A program made the translations under genes and the position numbers. Positions 39,301 to 50,600 of a stretch of 64,000 nt of DNA are shown one piece after another (positions within the stretch are counted from its first letter, which is position 1; the number at the start of each line of letters is the position of its first letter). The stretch covers positions 5,766,001 to 5,830,000 of the forward strand of contig NC_044012.1 in assembly GCF_900496995.4 (NCBI RefSeq). Reading direction: 5' to 3'. Source of the DNA: Aquila chrysaetos chrysaetos. Taxonomy: Eukaryota > Chordata > Aves > Accipitriformes > Accipitridae. The notes beneath the pieces are model-generated. The model was not told the DNA's origin, ran no database searches, and saw nothing but the letters and a program-made list of their open reading frames with translations.

Positions 39301-42300
39301 ATACATATGAAAAGGACACACTAGTGGGATTGTTCAACCATATAGAACCTATTCCTGCTGAGGACACAGCCATGGAAACCAGACAAGATGTATCCCTCTA
39401 GACATATCCTATCTGAAAGACTCTCAGTGGAAACATCAGGCATCTGTATCTAAGCAAAAAATCAAAAGTGAACTATTAAAAATCTGATGCTCAGAGTAGC
39501 TGTGAGTCTCCTCACATCCTGAGACTGAGTAGGAGGCCAACCAAGTCCCCAGAGCCAGTTACAGAAGTCCACAATGGCATCCCCAGGATGATTATTCAGG
39601 GAAGAATTACCAGAGCATGCCCTGTTTGAGCTTTGCACCTGATTTTTCCTTAGCATTATGGCAGTGACGGTAAGCACAGTAAGTGGCGGAATGTTGATTT
39701 TACACCAGTCACTCCCTAACTACCTCGTTCTGGCAGATCTCCAACTGCTTCATGTTTACACAGGTTAGACCAAACATAAAGTAGCCAAAGTGCAATTGTT
39801 GTCCCATGTGAAGCAAACAGAAAGTATGTACTCAGCTGCCAGAACACAAAGGGGTTCGTGCTCACACCCTTGCTTCTTACCTACCTACGGTTAGTCACAA
39901 CCCAACAACTCTGTGTTCTGAGCTACTCATGCCTTGCTTTTGAAGTATTCATTTCATTTGCACTTCAGGAATACCATGAAGCAGATGAGTGGGACGCTTC
40001 AATGACTTTGTCTTTCCTCAAATCATCTCTCAATCTAAGATACTCTGTGTAAAATGTAACCCCTTCAAGGAATATTTCAGTTATGTTTCCACACACTCAG
40101 CACTGCTACTTGCTGACATTGCCGCACGTTCATTTTTGTTAATGACATACTATACTCAAAGAAGCAAAGTTTAGAGCCTCTCGACCAAAATGATCAGCTG
40201 CCATTTCATCAAGAAAACCTGGAATAATTCTCTAAAAAGAGACTTTTCATGTAACATTTTAACCTTCTAAGCATCTTTATATAAAGCAGTCCCCATGGAC
40301 AAACCACTCATAAACAGGTCTGTTTTATCTCTGCTGAATAATTACTGTGATTATTTTTGCACCTCCTAGAGCCACTGCCCAAAACATGACTCGAAATCTA
40401 CTTATTCCAGCCCCACTACCCCCAATTACACTTTTTAACCCTGAGTTTACCCAGACACACTCTGACCAGATGCCAGTCTCAAAGTCTTCAGGAGAAAAAA
40501 AAAGATTTGCCTTTAAGTCAAAACTACGTTTGGTCTCTCGCACTGCAGATGAAATCAATATGCTTAGTGAGTGACAATTGGAGTTACTTATTCCTAAGTA
40601 AGAAGTTATTCAAAGTGTGTTATATTTAATGTCACAACCCAACAAATGACAGGGCAATATGGTAAATAAGTCCAGGCACTTAACAGGTAAACCACAGCCA
40701 GGTTATTTAAAACTACTTAAGTGCTAGGGTACAGCATAACATCAAGTGTTTAAAAGCTATATAAACACAAGTAAGACCCTTTTTTAACAGGTGGAACATA
40801 GACTTTCAAGGCACAGATCACAACAAATTTGTTGTGACAAGTTGAGAGATACTCTACACATATAAGTAACCCCATCCAGAGAGTAACCTTGTTTTGACCA
40901 TCTTCAAAGTCCTCCTGGCTCTAAATGGTTGATCTTACATCTTCTCAAAAACCCGGTATTTTAGACATTCTCACAAGTCCTTTCCTTGTATGTCTGATTT
41001 TACTTCCCATGGTTCTACAATAGCCACCCACCACAATTATTGGTAGGTATTTGTTCAATTAACTTCTCAAAACACAGACACTTGTATTCTAAGGAATACT
41101 GACATTTGGACAGGGCTTCTGGCAACAACCTGGAAAATGGAAAGTAACAATCCTTGCTACTGATTTAGTCAAGGTGAACTTACTGATGTCTTGCTTTCCT
41201 GTAACAGAAAGGCTTACTCCAAAGGATTAATTTAAAACATTAAGTTAAAGTAGACTGTAGCCAACTATTTAAAACATTTTTTTTCAGCAGAAAATCATGC
41301 ATTTCTTTACTAAATAGCATGGAGAGTGTGGTGGGTTGACCCTGGGTGGATGCCAGGTGCCCACCAAAGCCAGTCTATCACTCCCCCTCCTCAACTGGAC
41401 AGGGGAGAGAAAATATAACAAAAGGCTTGTGGGTCGAGATAAGGACATGGAGAGATCACTCAACCAATTACCGTCATGGGCAAACCAGACGCGACTTAGG
41501 GAAAATTAACTTAATTTATTGGCAAACCAGAGCAGGGTAATAACAAATAAAACTAAATCTTAAAACACCTTTCCCCTACCCCTCCCTTCTTCCCTGGCAC
41601 AGCTTCACTCCCGGATTCTCTACCTAACCCCACCCCAGCAGCACAGGGGGATGGGGAATGGGGGTTACGATCAGTTCATCACACCTTGTCTCTGCCGCTC
41701 CTTCCTCCTCAGGAGCAGGACTCCTCTCACTCTTCCCCTGCTCCAGAGTGGGGTCCCTCCCACGGGAGATGCACCCATCTGCTCCGGCGTGGGGTCCTCC
41801 ACGGGCTGCAGGTGGAGATCTGCTCCACTGTGGACCTCCACGGGCTGCAGGGGGACAGCCTGCCTCTCACCACGGTCTTCCCCATGGGCTGCCCGGGAAT
41901 CTTGGGTCCGGTGCCTGGAGCACCTCCTCCCCCTCCTTCTTCACTGACCTGGGGGTCTGCAAAGTTGTTTCTCTCGCATGTTCTCACTCCTCTCTCCAGC
42001 TGCAGTGCCACATCAACTTTTTTTTTTCTTCTTTTTAAATCTGTTATCCCAGAGGCGCTACCACCATCGCTGATGGGCTTGGGCTTGACCTTGGCCAGCG
42101 GCGGGTCCGTCTTGGAGGTGGCTGGCAGTGGCTCTGTTGGACACGGGAAGCTTCTAGCAGCTTCTCACAGAAGCCACCCCTGTAGACCCCCCCACTACCA
42201 AAACCTTGCCACACAAACCCAATACAGAGAGAAGGGCATTTATTCTTATTACAGCAACTATCACGGTAGTGTAATATTTGCATTTGGGTAACCGACCAGT

Positions 42301-45222
42301 GGGGTAAGCTACCCTTTCCAGCTCACCACTGACTACAGCCTTCCTGCTATCATAGGAATCCACAGAATCCTCTCCTTTACATAAACTCCTCTAGCTTCAT
42401 TTTTGAACTACACGGAAGTCTTCCCCTTCTTCCCGCAAAATAATACAGGCAAAAGACCAAAGAACTGAAAAAAATTTCAAGCCTAATATATTAAAGTGCC
42501 AGTATATACACCCACTGTTCTCATTTTTTATTGGCTTAGTTAAGCTAAGGAGCCAGAAAACAAATGTTTATATACCAACACTTCATCATATCTTCTTTTG
42601 TTAGGCCAAACAAGCCAAATTCTTCTAATTTCCCTTTGTCAGACACACTTGCCATTCACCACCCTTAACAGCGCTTTTCTACACCTCTTCTGGGTTCCTG
42701 TTAGCCTATTTGAATCAGATTCCTACCCTACAGCAGTGAGAGAATATCCTTCTGACATATTTTAGAACTGCCCTTCTCACAGCAGCATTACCCTAAATGC
42801 TCATACACATATGACCAAATAGCTTTTGCAAGCGTTTCCCATCTCTGTTATTTCTCTTACAAACAAGGACTGATCAAATTTTTTGTTATCACTTCACAAG
42901 ACTATAACCTTGTACCGTGGCACTTAACTCCGTTTTTACAGCATAATCTTGCTTTCCTATGTAAATGTCCTTCCTCTGCAGCAACAATACCTCATAGTTT
43001 TTGGTATCAAAAGATCCTACTGGTGCTACTTTTATTAATGAAAATTAAACAATTCAACCTCCCTTCTCTTCAGCACTACAACGTTCTCTCCTTCCCCTAT
43101 AGCTTCTTACCAACTCATTTGCAAAGCTGCTTCTTCACTAATTCCTCATGTTTCACTAACAAATGCAACCTACTAAATTCTTTTTGTCTGGGGAAGTTAT
43201 CTCTTAAAAGGAAGTATTAATACTAAAGTATTAGTCCAAGTCCATCTCTTTCTGGAGAAACAGAGGAACACCACCTAGATTTATCTCTTTTACCTTCATA
43301 TCTTTCTCCCTTCATTCAAGATGCATTCTCAAGCCATGCATAATACTGTAGATACTTTATCTAAGACATAGTACAGAAAAATTAGCCTCCCTTAAGCCTT
43401 GATAACATTTTACTCTCAATTACAGTGCCCTTGCAATAAGTAAGTCAGATGTTCCTGAAAATCTCCATCCATCCATGCTTCAGTATTTACCCAAGCTACC
43501 AAAAGATTTAGTAATTAGGTGTATGAAAAGTGTTATAATTCTACAAGGCATCAATAGTTAACAGCTATCTAGGCAACTGGTGAGAAAGCAACATTTCCTC
43601 ACCCATCATACCCCGAACAGCAGTTATATAACCCACTAGCTGCAGTCCTCGCAGGCTGCTGCGTACGCTCAGAGCAGAAGCTCACAACCGAAACGACTGT
43701 CTGCTGAACCCGAGCGAATGTTTTCAACTTCTGTTGTACCTCCACTCCTACGTACACGCAAGATATAATACACAACACACGGAAAAGTTGTTAGCGCATA
43801 TTAGGAAATTAAACAGAACGGAGACAGGAGATTGCAAGCATGCTTGAGACTATTGCCTCTTGTTCATCACAAATGATTACCTGTAATTAACCATTTCACA
43901 AAAGATGTTTATTGTTTGCCCACTGGGGCAGCATTTTCAGCATGCAGCTACAAATGCTGCGCTTGAAGTTTTCCAGGAATAGGATTTGACCTCACACACT
44001 TGGCATGATCATTCTGAGAAAAGTAAGGATATCTTTCTGAAAGGCCCACGTTCAAATGCATGCTTGCTGAACTGTGGCTCTCCCCCCACCCCCCAGCATA
44101 CGCTGCAGTTTTCTCAGCAGTACTATGGTAATGAGGGCTTGTTTCCAAAATGGCATCCATCTAGGTTTTTTTTGGCTCACAGACATTTTAAAAAAACAAA
44201 CAAAAACCCCAGCACAACAGCACTCAGCATTTGGATTACGATGGCTTGCCAACTGCTAAGGGTAGGAAACGCAGTATGTTTGCATAGCACCTCACAAGTG
44301 GGGCTATAATGCCTCGCTGCAGAAAGATAAGCAATAAGCAAGTGAAATAACAGAAACTGAGTCCCAAAGAACTTTTAACCGCCTTAGTCACGTTTAACGC
44401 TGGTACAAAACCGGTTATTTTCTCGAAGTGATTTTAGAGGAATTCTCAATACGACTGGGCAGACCGCGCACAGGCACGCACTCGTGCCTTTATAGGCACA
44501 CCTGCACAGGCTTTTCACGCGGGGGAGATTTAAACAAAAGAAACGCTTCCTTGTTCCCATTGGGAATACCGCCGTCCCCCCCTTACTGGGCTCCGCAAAG
44601 CAAACCCCAGCAGAGCCGAACACTGCAGCCGCCCCCCGGGCCCGTACGCGGCCGCAGGCCCCCGGGGGGCCTCGCCTTCCCGCCGAGCAGGAACGGATCC
44701 CCTCACCCGCCGCACCGGGCCGAGGCCTCGCAGCGGGGCAAAGGCGGGCGAGGAGGCCCAGGCGCCAGGGCCCGGCCGGAGCCTCCGGCAGGCCCCCGCG
44801 GCGGAAGAAGGAGCTGCGCCATTACAGAGCCCCACTGACCAAGATGAGGGGCGGGCCGCCTCTCTCCCACCACCCCCCCGCCAAGCCCCCTCAGCCCGCC
44901 GCAGCCCCCCGTCGGGCCCCGCAGGAGGGAGGCGGCGGGGCCGGGCCTCGCCTCACCGCGCGGCGGGGCCGAGTCCGGGCGGCGGCGGTACCTGGACCGG
45001 GTGGGCCTTGCTCAGGTGCATGTTGAGGGCCGGGCTGTTGGGCAGGACCTTGCCGCAACCGGGCACCGTGCACAGGATGTTGGTCCTCACTTGGGACAGC
45101 TCTGTCACCGAGGGCCGTACCAGCTCCCCGGCGGGCGGCAGGTCCCCCACGGGCACGGGGGCCGGCGCCGGAGGCCGCCCCAACCCACCGCCACGCCGCC
45201 CGGCTGCTGCCGCCGCCGCCAT
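34486..45222 (-). CDS. ATMIN: ATM interactor (ASCIZ), zinc-finger transcription factor; complete gene, four coding exons
   Basis: ATMIN is a nuclear zinc-finger protein that activates DYNLL1 transcription, is restrained by DYNLL1 (LC8) binding, and partners ATM. The coding exons are 45222-44992, 38611-38486, 37519-37320 and 36316-34486. They join in phase to about 795 residues; the human protein is about 823. Zinc fingers are visible in order. Exon 1 has ILCTVPGCGKVLPNSPALNM with HLSKAH. Exon 2 has FYCCPIEGCPRGPNRPFSQF with SLVKQ, completed by HFMKMH in exon 3. Exon 3 continues with HKCDKCSNSYGTEW and TFQCTCGCPYASRTALLSHI. A basic stretch PPSKKRK follows at the exon 3/4 junction. The large last exon is the SQ/TQ-rich activation and LC8-binding region, with about a dozen TQT motifs. 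Start chosen: ATG 45222, giving MAAAAAAG in a strong context; the frame extends upstream but has no ATG. A solo LTR occupies intron 1. Confidence 0.96.
36317..37319 (-). other. ATMIN: ATMIN intron 3
   Basis: 1,003 bases between GTAAAA donor and CAG acceptor. AT-rich, and nothing else recognised. Confidence 0.9.
37320..37519 (-). CDS. ATMIN: ATMIN coding exon 3 (zinc fingers)
   Basis: 200 bases between a TTCTAG acceptor and a GTAAAA donor, leaving two bases of a split Arg codon. It encodes HFMKMHAEKKHKCDKCSNSY and onward through IYRTGHEIPAEH, nearly identical to mammalian ATMIN. Confidence 0.96.
38486..38611 (-). CDS. ATMIN: ATMIN coding exon 2
   Basis: 126 bases (42 codons) between a CTTTTTCAG acceptor and a CAG|GTATTC donor. 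It encodes DGKLNAPVRKGLKTSQKFYC through SQFSLVKQ. It is too short and too split to appear as an obvious ORF but is clear by homology and phase. Confidence 0.95.
40818..40837. repeat. Perfect 20-base palindrome
   Basis: TCACAACAAATTTGTTGTGA equals its own reverse complement, with no spacer. It lies in ATMIN intron 1, about 490 bases from the LTR insertion. Confidence 0.9.
41322..41326. repeat. Left target-site duplication of LTR copy 1
   Basis: GAGAG immediately before the LTR start; the same five bases follow its end at 42227-42231. Confidence 0.85.
41327..42226 (-). mobile_element. Solo LTR of an avian endogenous retrovirus (copy 1)
   Basis: A 900-base unit, TGTGGTGGG...CCCAATACA in window orientation, begins with TG and ends with CA. 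It is flanked by the perfect 5-bp duplication GAGAG (41322-41326 and 42227-42231). No internal retroviral genes are present, so it is a solo LTR left by recombination between LTRs. Five-base duplications are typical of ERVL-type and some other groups. I assign the minus strand because the reverse complement starts TGTATTGGGTTTGTGTGG, the start I remember for neoavian LTRs, with a TTTAA-type promoter word early and an AATAAA late (41515-41520). It inserted in ATMIN intron 1 in the ATMIN sense. A sister copy lies at 61098-62130. Confidence 0.88.
42227..42231. repeat. Right target-site duplication of LTR copy 1
   Basis: GAGAG immediately after the LTR end, identical to 41322-41326. Confidence 0.85.
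44992..45222 (-). CDS. ATMIN: ATMIN coding exon 1
   Basis: The ATG at 45222 in AACATGG context opens MAAAAAAGRRGGG. The conserved block PPAGELVRPSVTELSQ and the first C2H2 finger follow. The donor is CCAG|GTACC, with the last exon base at 44992. 77 codons, phase 0. Confidence 0.93.
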
Positions 45223-45319
45223 GTTGCTGTCAGCTGCTCGGCCCTCCACTTCCGGGGGCGGCCGCCAACAGGCAGCGCCGCTGTTGAATATTCAGCAGGC
45301 GCGTGGCGCGGCCCCGCCT

Positions 45320-45332
45320 CCCCCCCCCCCCC
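45320..45332. repeat. Poly(C) tract, 13 bases
   Basis: An uninterrupted C run at the upstream edge of the ATMIN CpG island. Confidence 0.88.
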
Positions 45333-45360
45333 AGCGGGAGGCGGTCCGAGCCAGGAAACG

Positions 45361-45381
45361 GGAAAAAAAAGTAAAAAAAAG

Positions 45382-45414
<33 letters not shown>
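45361..45414. repeat. Long A-rich simple repeat
   Basis: About 54 bases of A with three interruptions (GGAAAAAAAAGT, then AAAAAAAAG, then about 33 A). It lies just upstream of the ATMIN CpG island. No retroelement body is visible next to it, so it reads as a simple expansion rather than a retrotransposon tail. Confidence 0.85.
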
Positions 45415-45415
<1 letters not shown>

Positions 45416-47571
45416 AGAATAACGCCGTCTGCGTTAGCGAGTACATGGAGCTAGAGCCTGTGAGAAAGTGCTTGTGCCAGCCTTTGCCCGTCACCCGCCA
45501 CAGGCAGATAGGGCCGCAGCCTCTCCGCTGCATGGCGGGTGTTTTTGCCTTTATTTACTGATGTAGAATCGCATTTTAAAGAACCAGTGACACAATACAC
45601 AGGAGGTTTTTCCCCTACGGCTTGCTCAGTTAAAGGAAAAGATGTACACTACCGGTACGGAGCCCACCCTCAACTGGGGAAGAGTAACATGCCTGTGTAG
45701 CTCCCAGGACGCGCGGAGACCCTGCGTTCATTGTACAGCCCCTATCCTTCCTCTCGTCCGCACGCCTGCTCCTGCGTGTAGGGTGCCCAGAAGTGGTGTG
45801 TGGTTCCCATAATAGCCTTGGTTACAGGAAGTTAGAGATGAAATGTGTACCTGAAAAATCAGAGCAACCAACTTTTCAGTTGTTAAAAAGGGGATAGAGA
45901 CCGCCTTTCCCAGAAACAAGAGGCAGAAACAGGCAGTAGGCCAGGTACTCGCCGTGGTTTAGTGTTTTGGAACTTTATGGTAAATCATCATCATCTCGGG
46001 CATTAAGTTATTTGGTATAGAGCATTAGGAAGAAAAAGTTGCACAGAGTGAAACGCATACTGGAATCATAATGGGCCTGACTCCTAGAAGGCTCTGTGAG
46101 GGTACAAGTGAGAGACATCACGAGCCAACTCGCAATGTCTATCACGTGAAACCTGGCGTGGTTTCAGAATCCTAACACTATGTTAAGTATTTTGTCAAAC
46201 TAACATTTAAATTACACAGGTGGAAGTCCTAAAAACGTATCACTAGCAGATAGTCCTAAACTAACTTCTTTTTATGTGCGAGTTATACAGAGATGCTGAA
46301 AAACAAAACAAAACAAAAAAAATCAGTAGATGTTAAGACACATTTCTAAGTCAGGCCAAACAAACTTCTATGAGAAGACTTAATTTACACATTTATTTAC
46401 AGTGTGAAAAACAAAAACACTCCCCTACAACCTCTCAAAATATTTACACTGTGCCAGGAATTTATGAAGACTGTCTCTGCACATTGGCATACCTAAAGCA
46501 AATTGGAAATTCCATACACACAAAGTTTCCAGGTAACAGAATTAAAAAAGAAACACTTGTACACTATAACTGAATCTTCAGATCAAATCCATCTCAAATT
46601 AAAAATGATGCAGCAAGTTACATAAAAATATCTATATCATTACCAATTACAAACTCTACAGAATCCCAGTGCAAAGGTGTTGTTTGCATTAATGAATGTT
46701 GCCATCTTGATTCTGCAATCTTGATGTCCCCAAGCACAAAAAAGTAGAAATGTGCAAGGGTTGCAGAAGGACCAAATCTTAATTAAAATATTCTAAACCA
46801 TGGACTTCCTTAAAGGAAAATTATTGCCTGTTTCATTGTATTCCTCTAAGGTAAAATTTTGTAAGACATTAATACCAATAAACTTTTTTTAAAAGTATTT
46901 GTGATTGGCTGTTGCCCTTGGTGAGTAAAAACTCTGGATCTGAATTAATATCCATTAAAGCTGCATGGAAACTTCTTAAGGACATCTATATTTCAAGAGG
47001 CCCTTCTTCCCCATGCGCTGTAATGGTCTTTCAATATAATCTTCATCTACTAAGATAAAAACATGCCTGACCTGCAGACAGGTAGTCCCACTTATTTGAA
47101 TGGGACTATTGACGTGTTCAAAATGGGGCACATGTTCTGTTACGCTGCTGAACTGGAGCCGAAATAAGAAGGCCACCTAGAATATCTTGGCCATCTACAG
47201 CTATGATAGCAAACTGAATAGCTACAGTTGTCTTATTGTATTGTGTTGTATTAAGCTTTAGCTATCTTTAACTTCACAAATACCATGAAAAATACAGTTA
47301 AGAGCAGTCATCACATTTAAATTTAAAATAACCACAATCTCTGTTTAAACTTTGCAACTAACAGTTTTTAATCACTTCAGGGAAGAGTTAACTCTTCTGT
47401 TAAAGACAAACGTGGAAAAAAAAATGCAAAGCTGCCGTAATTTGGAAAAAATACTGTAGGAGATTATGAAAGAATAAGTTATTTTTTAAAAATCTGTTTT
47501 GAAGTTTATTATGATTTAGATTAATACCAGTAATAAATGAGTTATATATTTCTCTATGAATCAGTTTTAAA
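45415..47571. other. ATMIN-CENPN intergenic region including the CENPN 3' UTR
   Basis: No coding exon was recognised. The right part directly follows the CENPN stop on the minus strand and is likely 3' UTR. A minus-strand AATAAA at 46392-46397 would give a 3' UTR of about 1.2 kb. Confidence 0.55.
46392..46397 (-). promoter_or_regulatory. CENPN: Candidate CENPN poly(A) signal (AATAAA, minus strand)
   Basis: TTTATT on the plus strand gives the canonical hexamer in CENPN sense, about 1.2 kb after the stop codon. Another lies at 45550-45555. Use is inferred. Confidence 0.35.
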
Positions 47572-47687
47572 TTAAGGGCTTACAAAGCTTTCCGGAAAGA
47601 AATGTTTCTTCTCTCTAATTTTAAAATAATTCCTAGCTTTTTGTGGTATACATGTAAGTAGTGGTGAAATTGGTGCATCAGCCATAC
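47572..47687 (-). CDS. CENPN: CENPN coding exon 10 (C-terminal)
   Basis: 116 bases, stop TAA at 47574-47572. Encodes MADAPISPLLTCIPQKARNY then FKIREKKHFFPESFVSP. The polypyrimidine tract before its acceptor is a pure TC microsatellite (47691-47712 on the plus strand as GA). Confidence 0.93.
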
Positions 47688-50600
47688 CTGGAGAGAGAGA
47701 GAGAGAGAGAGAATTATAGCTTAACTCAACCAGTATTTTCCTTTCATAACTGTTATAAAGCTAAAAACACAGCTTGAGTATCTATGTACAAGCCAGTAAT
47801 TCTAACAAACTGCTATGTATTTAGACATAAGTTTTTATAGCTATAAGATTTTTATTCTACTAAATTTCTATCTATAAACAAACTGTGAAGGTTCTCCCTT
47901 ATGCAAGATAGAAGCATAGTGTAAGATGACCAAAATATTTGACTGTGGATTTCTCCTCCATTTTGTAGAGTTGGAACACTTACCTGCTGGTGCCAAGGAT
48001 TTCAGCGATTCCAAAAGATGTGGACTAGAAAACTTGACCAGACATCTGAATGGTTCTTTTTTATCCAAAACATCCATTTGAGGATCACTTTTAAACATCG
48101 TCTCAAGCTGTTAACACAAAATTTAACCAGGGAGTATAAGCAATGAATATATTTTATTTATATGCTATTATTTAAACATTACATTAAAAATGTAATATGT
48201 AGTAAGGCTGTATCTTATTTGTCTATTATTTCTAATGTTAACATGATTCCAGCTGGAGGAATATTTTAATAAAATAAGAGGGTGCCACCACATGGTAAAC
48301 AGTTTTCTGCTGAAAGAGGCAGCTTGTTCAGTAATATTGCAAAACATTAATTATCTCTTAGAATTTCCAATATATCTGTTCATCAGTCAAAATCCATGAA
48401 GTTAAATTATGGTGTTATATGTAGCATGAGCTTTGCATGGATTTCAAATAACCCTCATTTCCCATGCTTCACCACACTGGTGGTGTAAGTCTACCTTTAT
48501 TACAAAAATAAGTCAAAATGCTTAGTTCACAAGGCTGAAAGACTGAAACATGATCTAGTAGTCTGACCAAATCTCAATGCAAATCCATTTCTTAAAGATA
48601 CTTTTAACTCATTTATTTTAAAATATGTCCTCCCTAAAGTTTGAAGAAATACTAGATTTTTCTTGACTTGCAATTTAATGTAGCTACCACTATATTAAAA
48701 TTATAAAAAAAGAAAATTTGTTGCTTTTACTACCTTATATTGTGCAAATTCGAGTTTTGGTTGGGGACCATCACCAAAAACTTCCCGATTCACTCTCTCT
48801 ATTCTTTCTTTCTCATTTCTGTTTTCTTGAATTATCCTTAAATCTGCTGCAGGGGAAAAGAGTAGGGAAAAGAAGAGGAAAAAATCCAGAAAGACAACTT
48901 TGTCAGATGATACAATACTGTTTTTCCGATCAGGTAATTACTCCAGTGAAAATCTGAAAATGACAATTTTAAAGAATTCATCACAATCTCCCCCCCCCCC
49001 CCCCATAAGCTAATTGTCTCCATCATTTATATTTTCAGTTCTTACCAAGAGAAAAACCCAAGCTAATATGAAAGGAGATAATGGGCATTGAGTGTTTTTG
49101 GTTTCATAACTGTGTCCAGTGACAGTCACGGGGAAATATTTACCTGTCCTAGCGATAGCCCATATTATAGCACCCCACCAGGTATGGATAATATAACGTG
49201 AATGTAACATATGTACATTTCCTAGATTGAATCTGATTTCATAAGCCAGCAGTAATGACATTCAAACTGCCGTTTAATTTGAAATATACGTACCACTTTT
49301 GGGTGCTACATTCCTTTCTTGTAGAGGTCTCGGATAATGAGTTTGGAAGTTCTAAATCAGAGGGGAAAAAAAAATTTTAGTCCACTTCCACTTTTAGAGC
49401 CTGTAGCTGAAAAGAACTTTCCAGTTTCTTTTTACTTCTCATTCTGAAAGTGAGTATTCTTCTAATTTTTGACAATTACTAGAAGTCAGAAAGCCCAGCT
49501 TTATTTTGAGAAAAGAATGACTGTCCTATGATATTTGTGAACATTTCCCTATTTACAAGCGTTACATGGATGAGCAGAGTAAGTGCCCATTCTAATAGCC
49601 TCCAAATCATTCCTCTAGGAAGCCTAGTGAAATGATGCTAAGAAGTCCTAGGACTGAATTGGCAATACAATTTTTAGACTGAGTTTAACCATCAGGAACA
49701 ACAATAATAAAGAGCAGGTGGGATACCAAGTAATTACACCCCCATTGTAATGTTACCTTAATGAAAGGCTGTCCACCTCAGTAGTTCAATATTATTTTAA
49801 CTTGATGGTCTCTTGGAAGAGGTAAATTTTCCCCCCTGCTAGGGGGTGAGAACTAGGCCTGAAACAAAAAGCAAGACTTATCTTAGGCTGTACTTGTAAA
49901 GTGGCTTACCTGGCTATATCTCTTAAACACAATATCTTTAAGGGAGTTTAAAGAATGACTTCGAAGCTCCATTTCACGGATGTCATGGTAATTAGAAGCA
50001 AGAACCAGGGCCTTTAAATAAAAATTGAAATTGTTTTAACATCAGTCTTAATCATCACTGTGTTTATAATATGGAAAAAATATAGCATGTCTAGACATTG
50101 CGATGTTTTTGTTTCAAGGTAAGCAACTGCCCTTTAACTAGCAGGATTCTCATGTCTGAAAAAATGCTCAATAGACTGTTATTAAGCTTAGGTTAATATT
50201 TAAAAGCATTCACAGGATTAACCAGATAAGCCTATAGCCTTATCAACTAAAAAAATAAATAAATAAAACAGATTAAAAATTAAATTACTAGTATGGAAGT
50301 CTGCTAAACAGATAAAAAAAATAAAGACTACCAATGCTGATCACCACAAGTTGACAGAAAATGTCTTTTAAAACTGATTAATAGCATTCCCTGATGAGCT
50401 CATACATTTAGTTCTTAAAGTTAACTGTGTTGACATAATACTCTTCAACTTCTATGAGACAATTTAACTGAATATTGCCTAACACTTGGTTAAGAAATTA
50501 AAACAATTCAAGGTCAGCAAAAATCCCAATTGTTTTTTGCCCCATTTTTACCACGAATTAAAGGAAAAAAATGACTATTATGTAAATTACATAAAGTGAC

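Larger units (their letters stand above)
38612..44991 (-). other. ATMIN: ATMIN intron 1
   Basis: About 6.4 kb from a GTACC donor to a TTTCAG acceptor. It contains the solo LTR at 41327-42226 and a perfect 20-base palindrome at 40818-40837. No other exon or RNA gene was recognised. The 5' part rises into the promoter CpG island. Confidence 0.85.
44590..45345. promoter_or_regulatory. ATMIN: ATMIN promoter CpG island
   Basis: A strongly GC- and CpG-rich block around ATMIN exon 1. An ETS-type site, CCACTTCCGGG (45246-45256), lies about 25 bases upstream of the ATG, as in many housekeeping promoters. It ends in a 13-base C run (45320-45332). Confidence 0.7.

Noticed and set aside
41651-42291. Overlapping plus-strand frames of up to 201 codons
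   Set aside because: They lie inside a solo LTR and follow its internal repeats, with no resemblance to gag, pro, pol or env.
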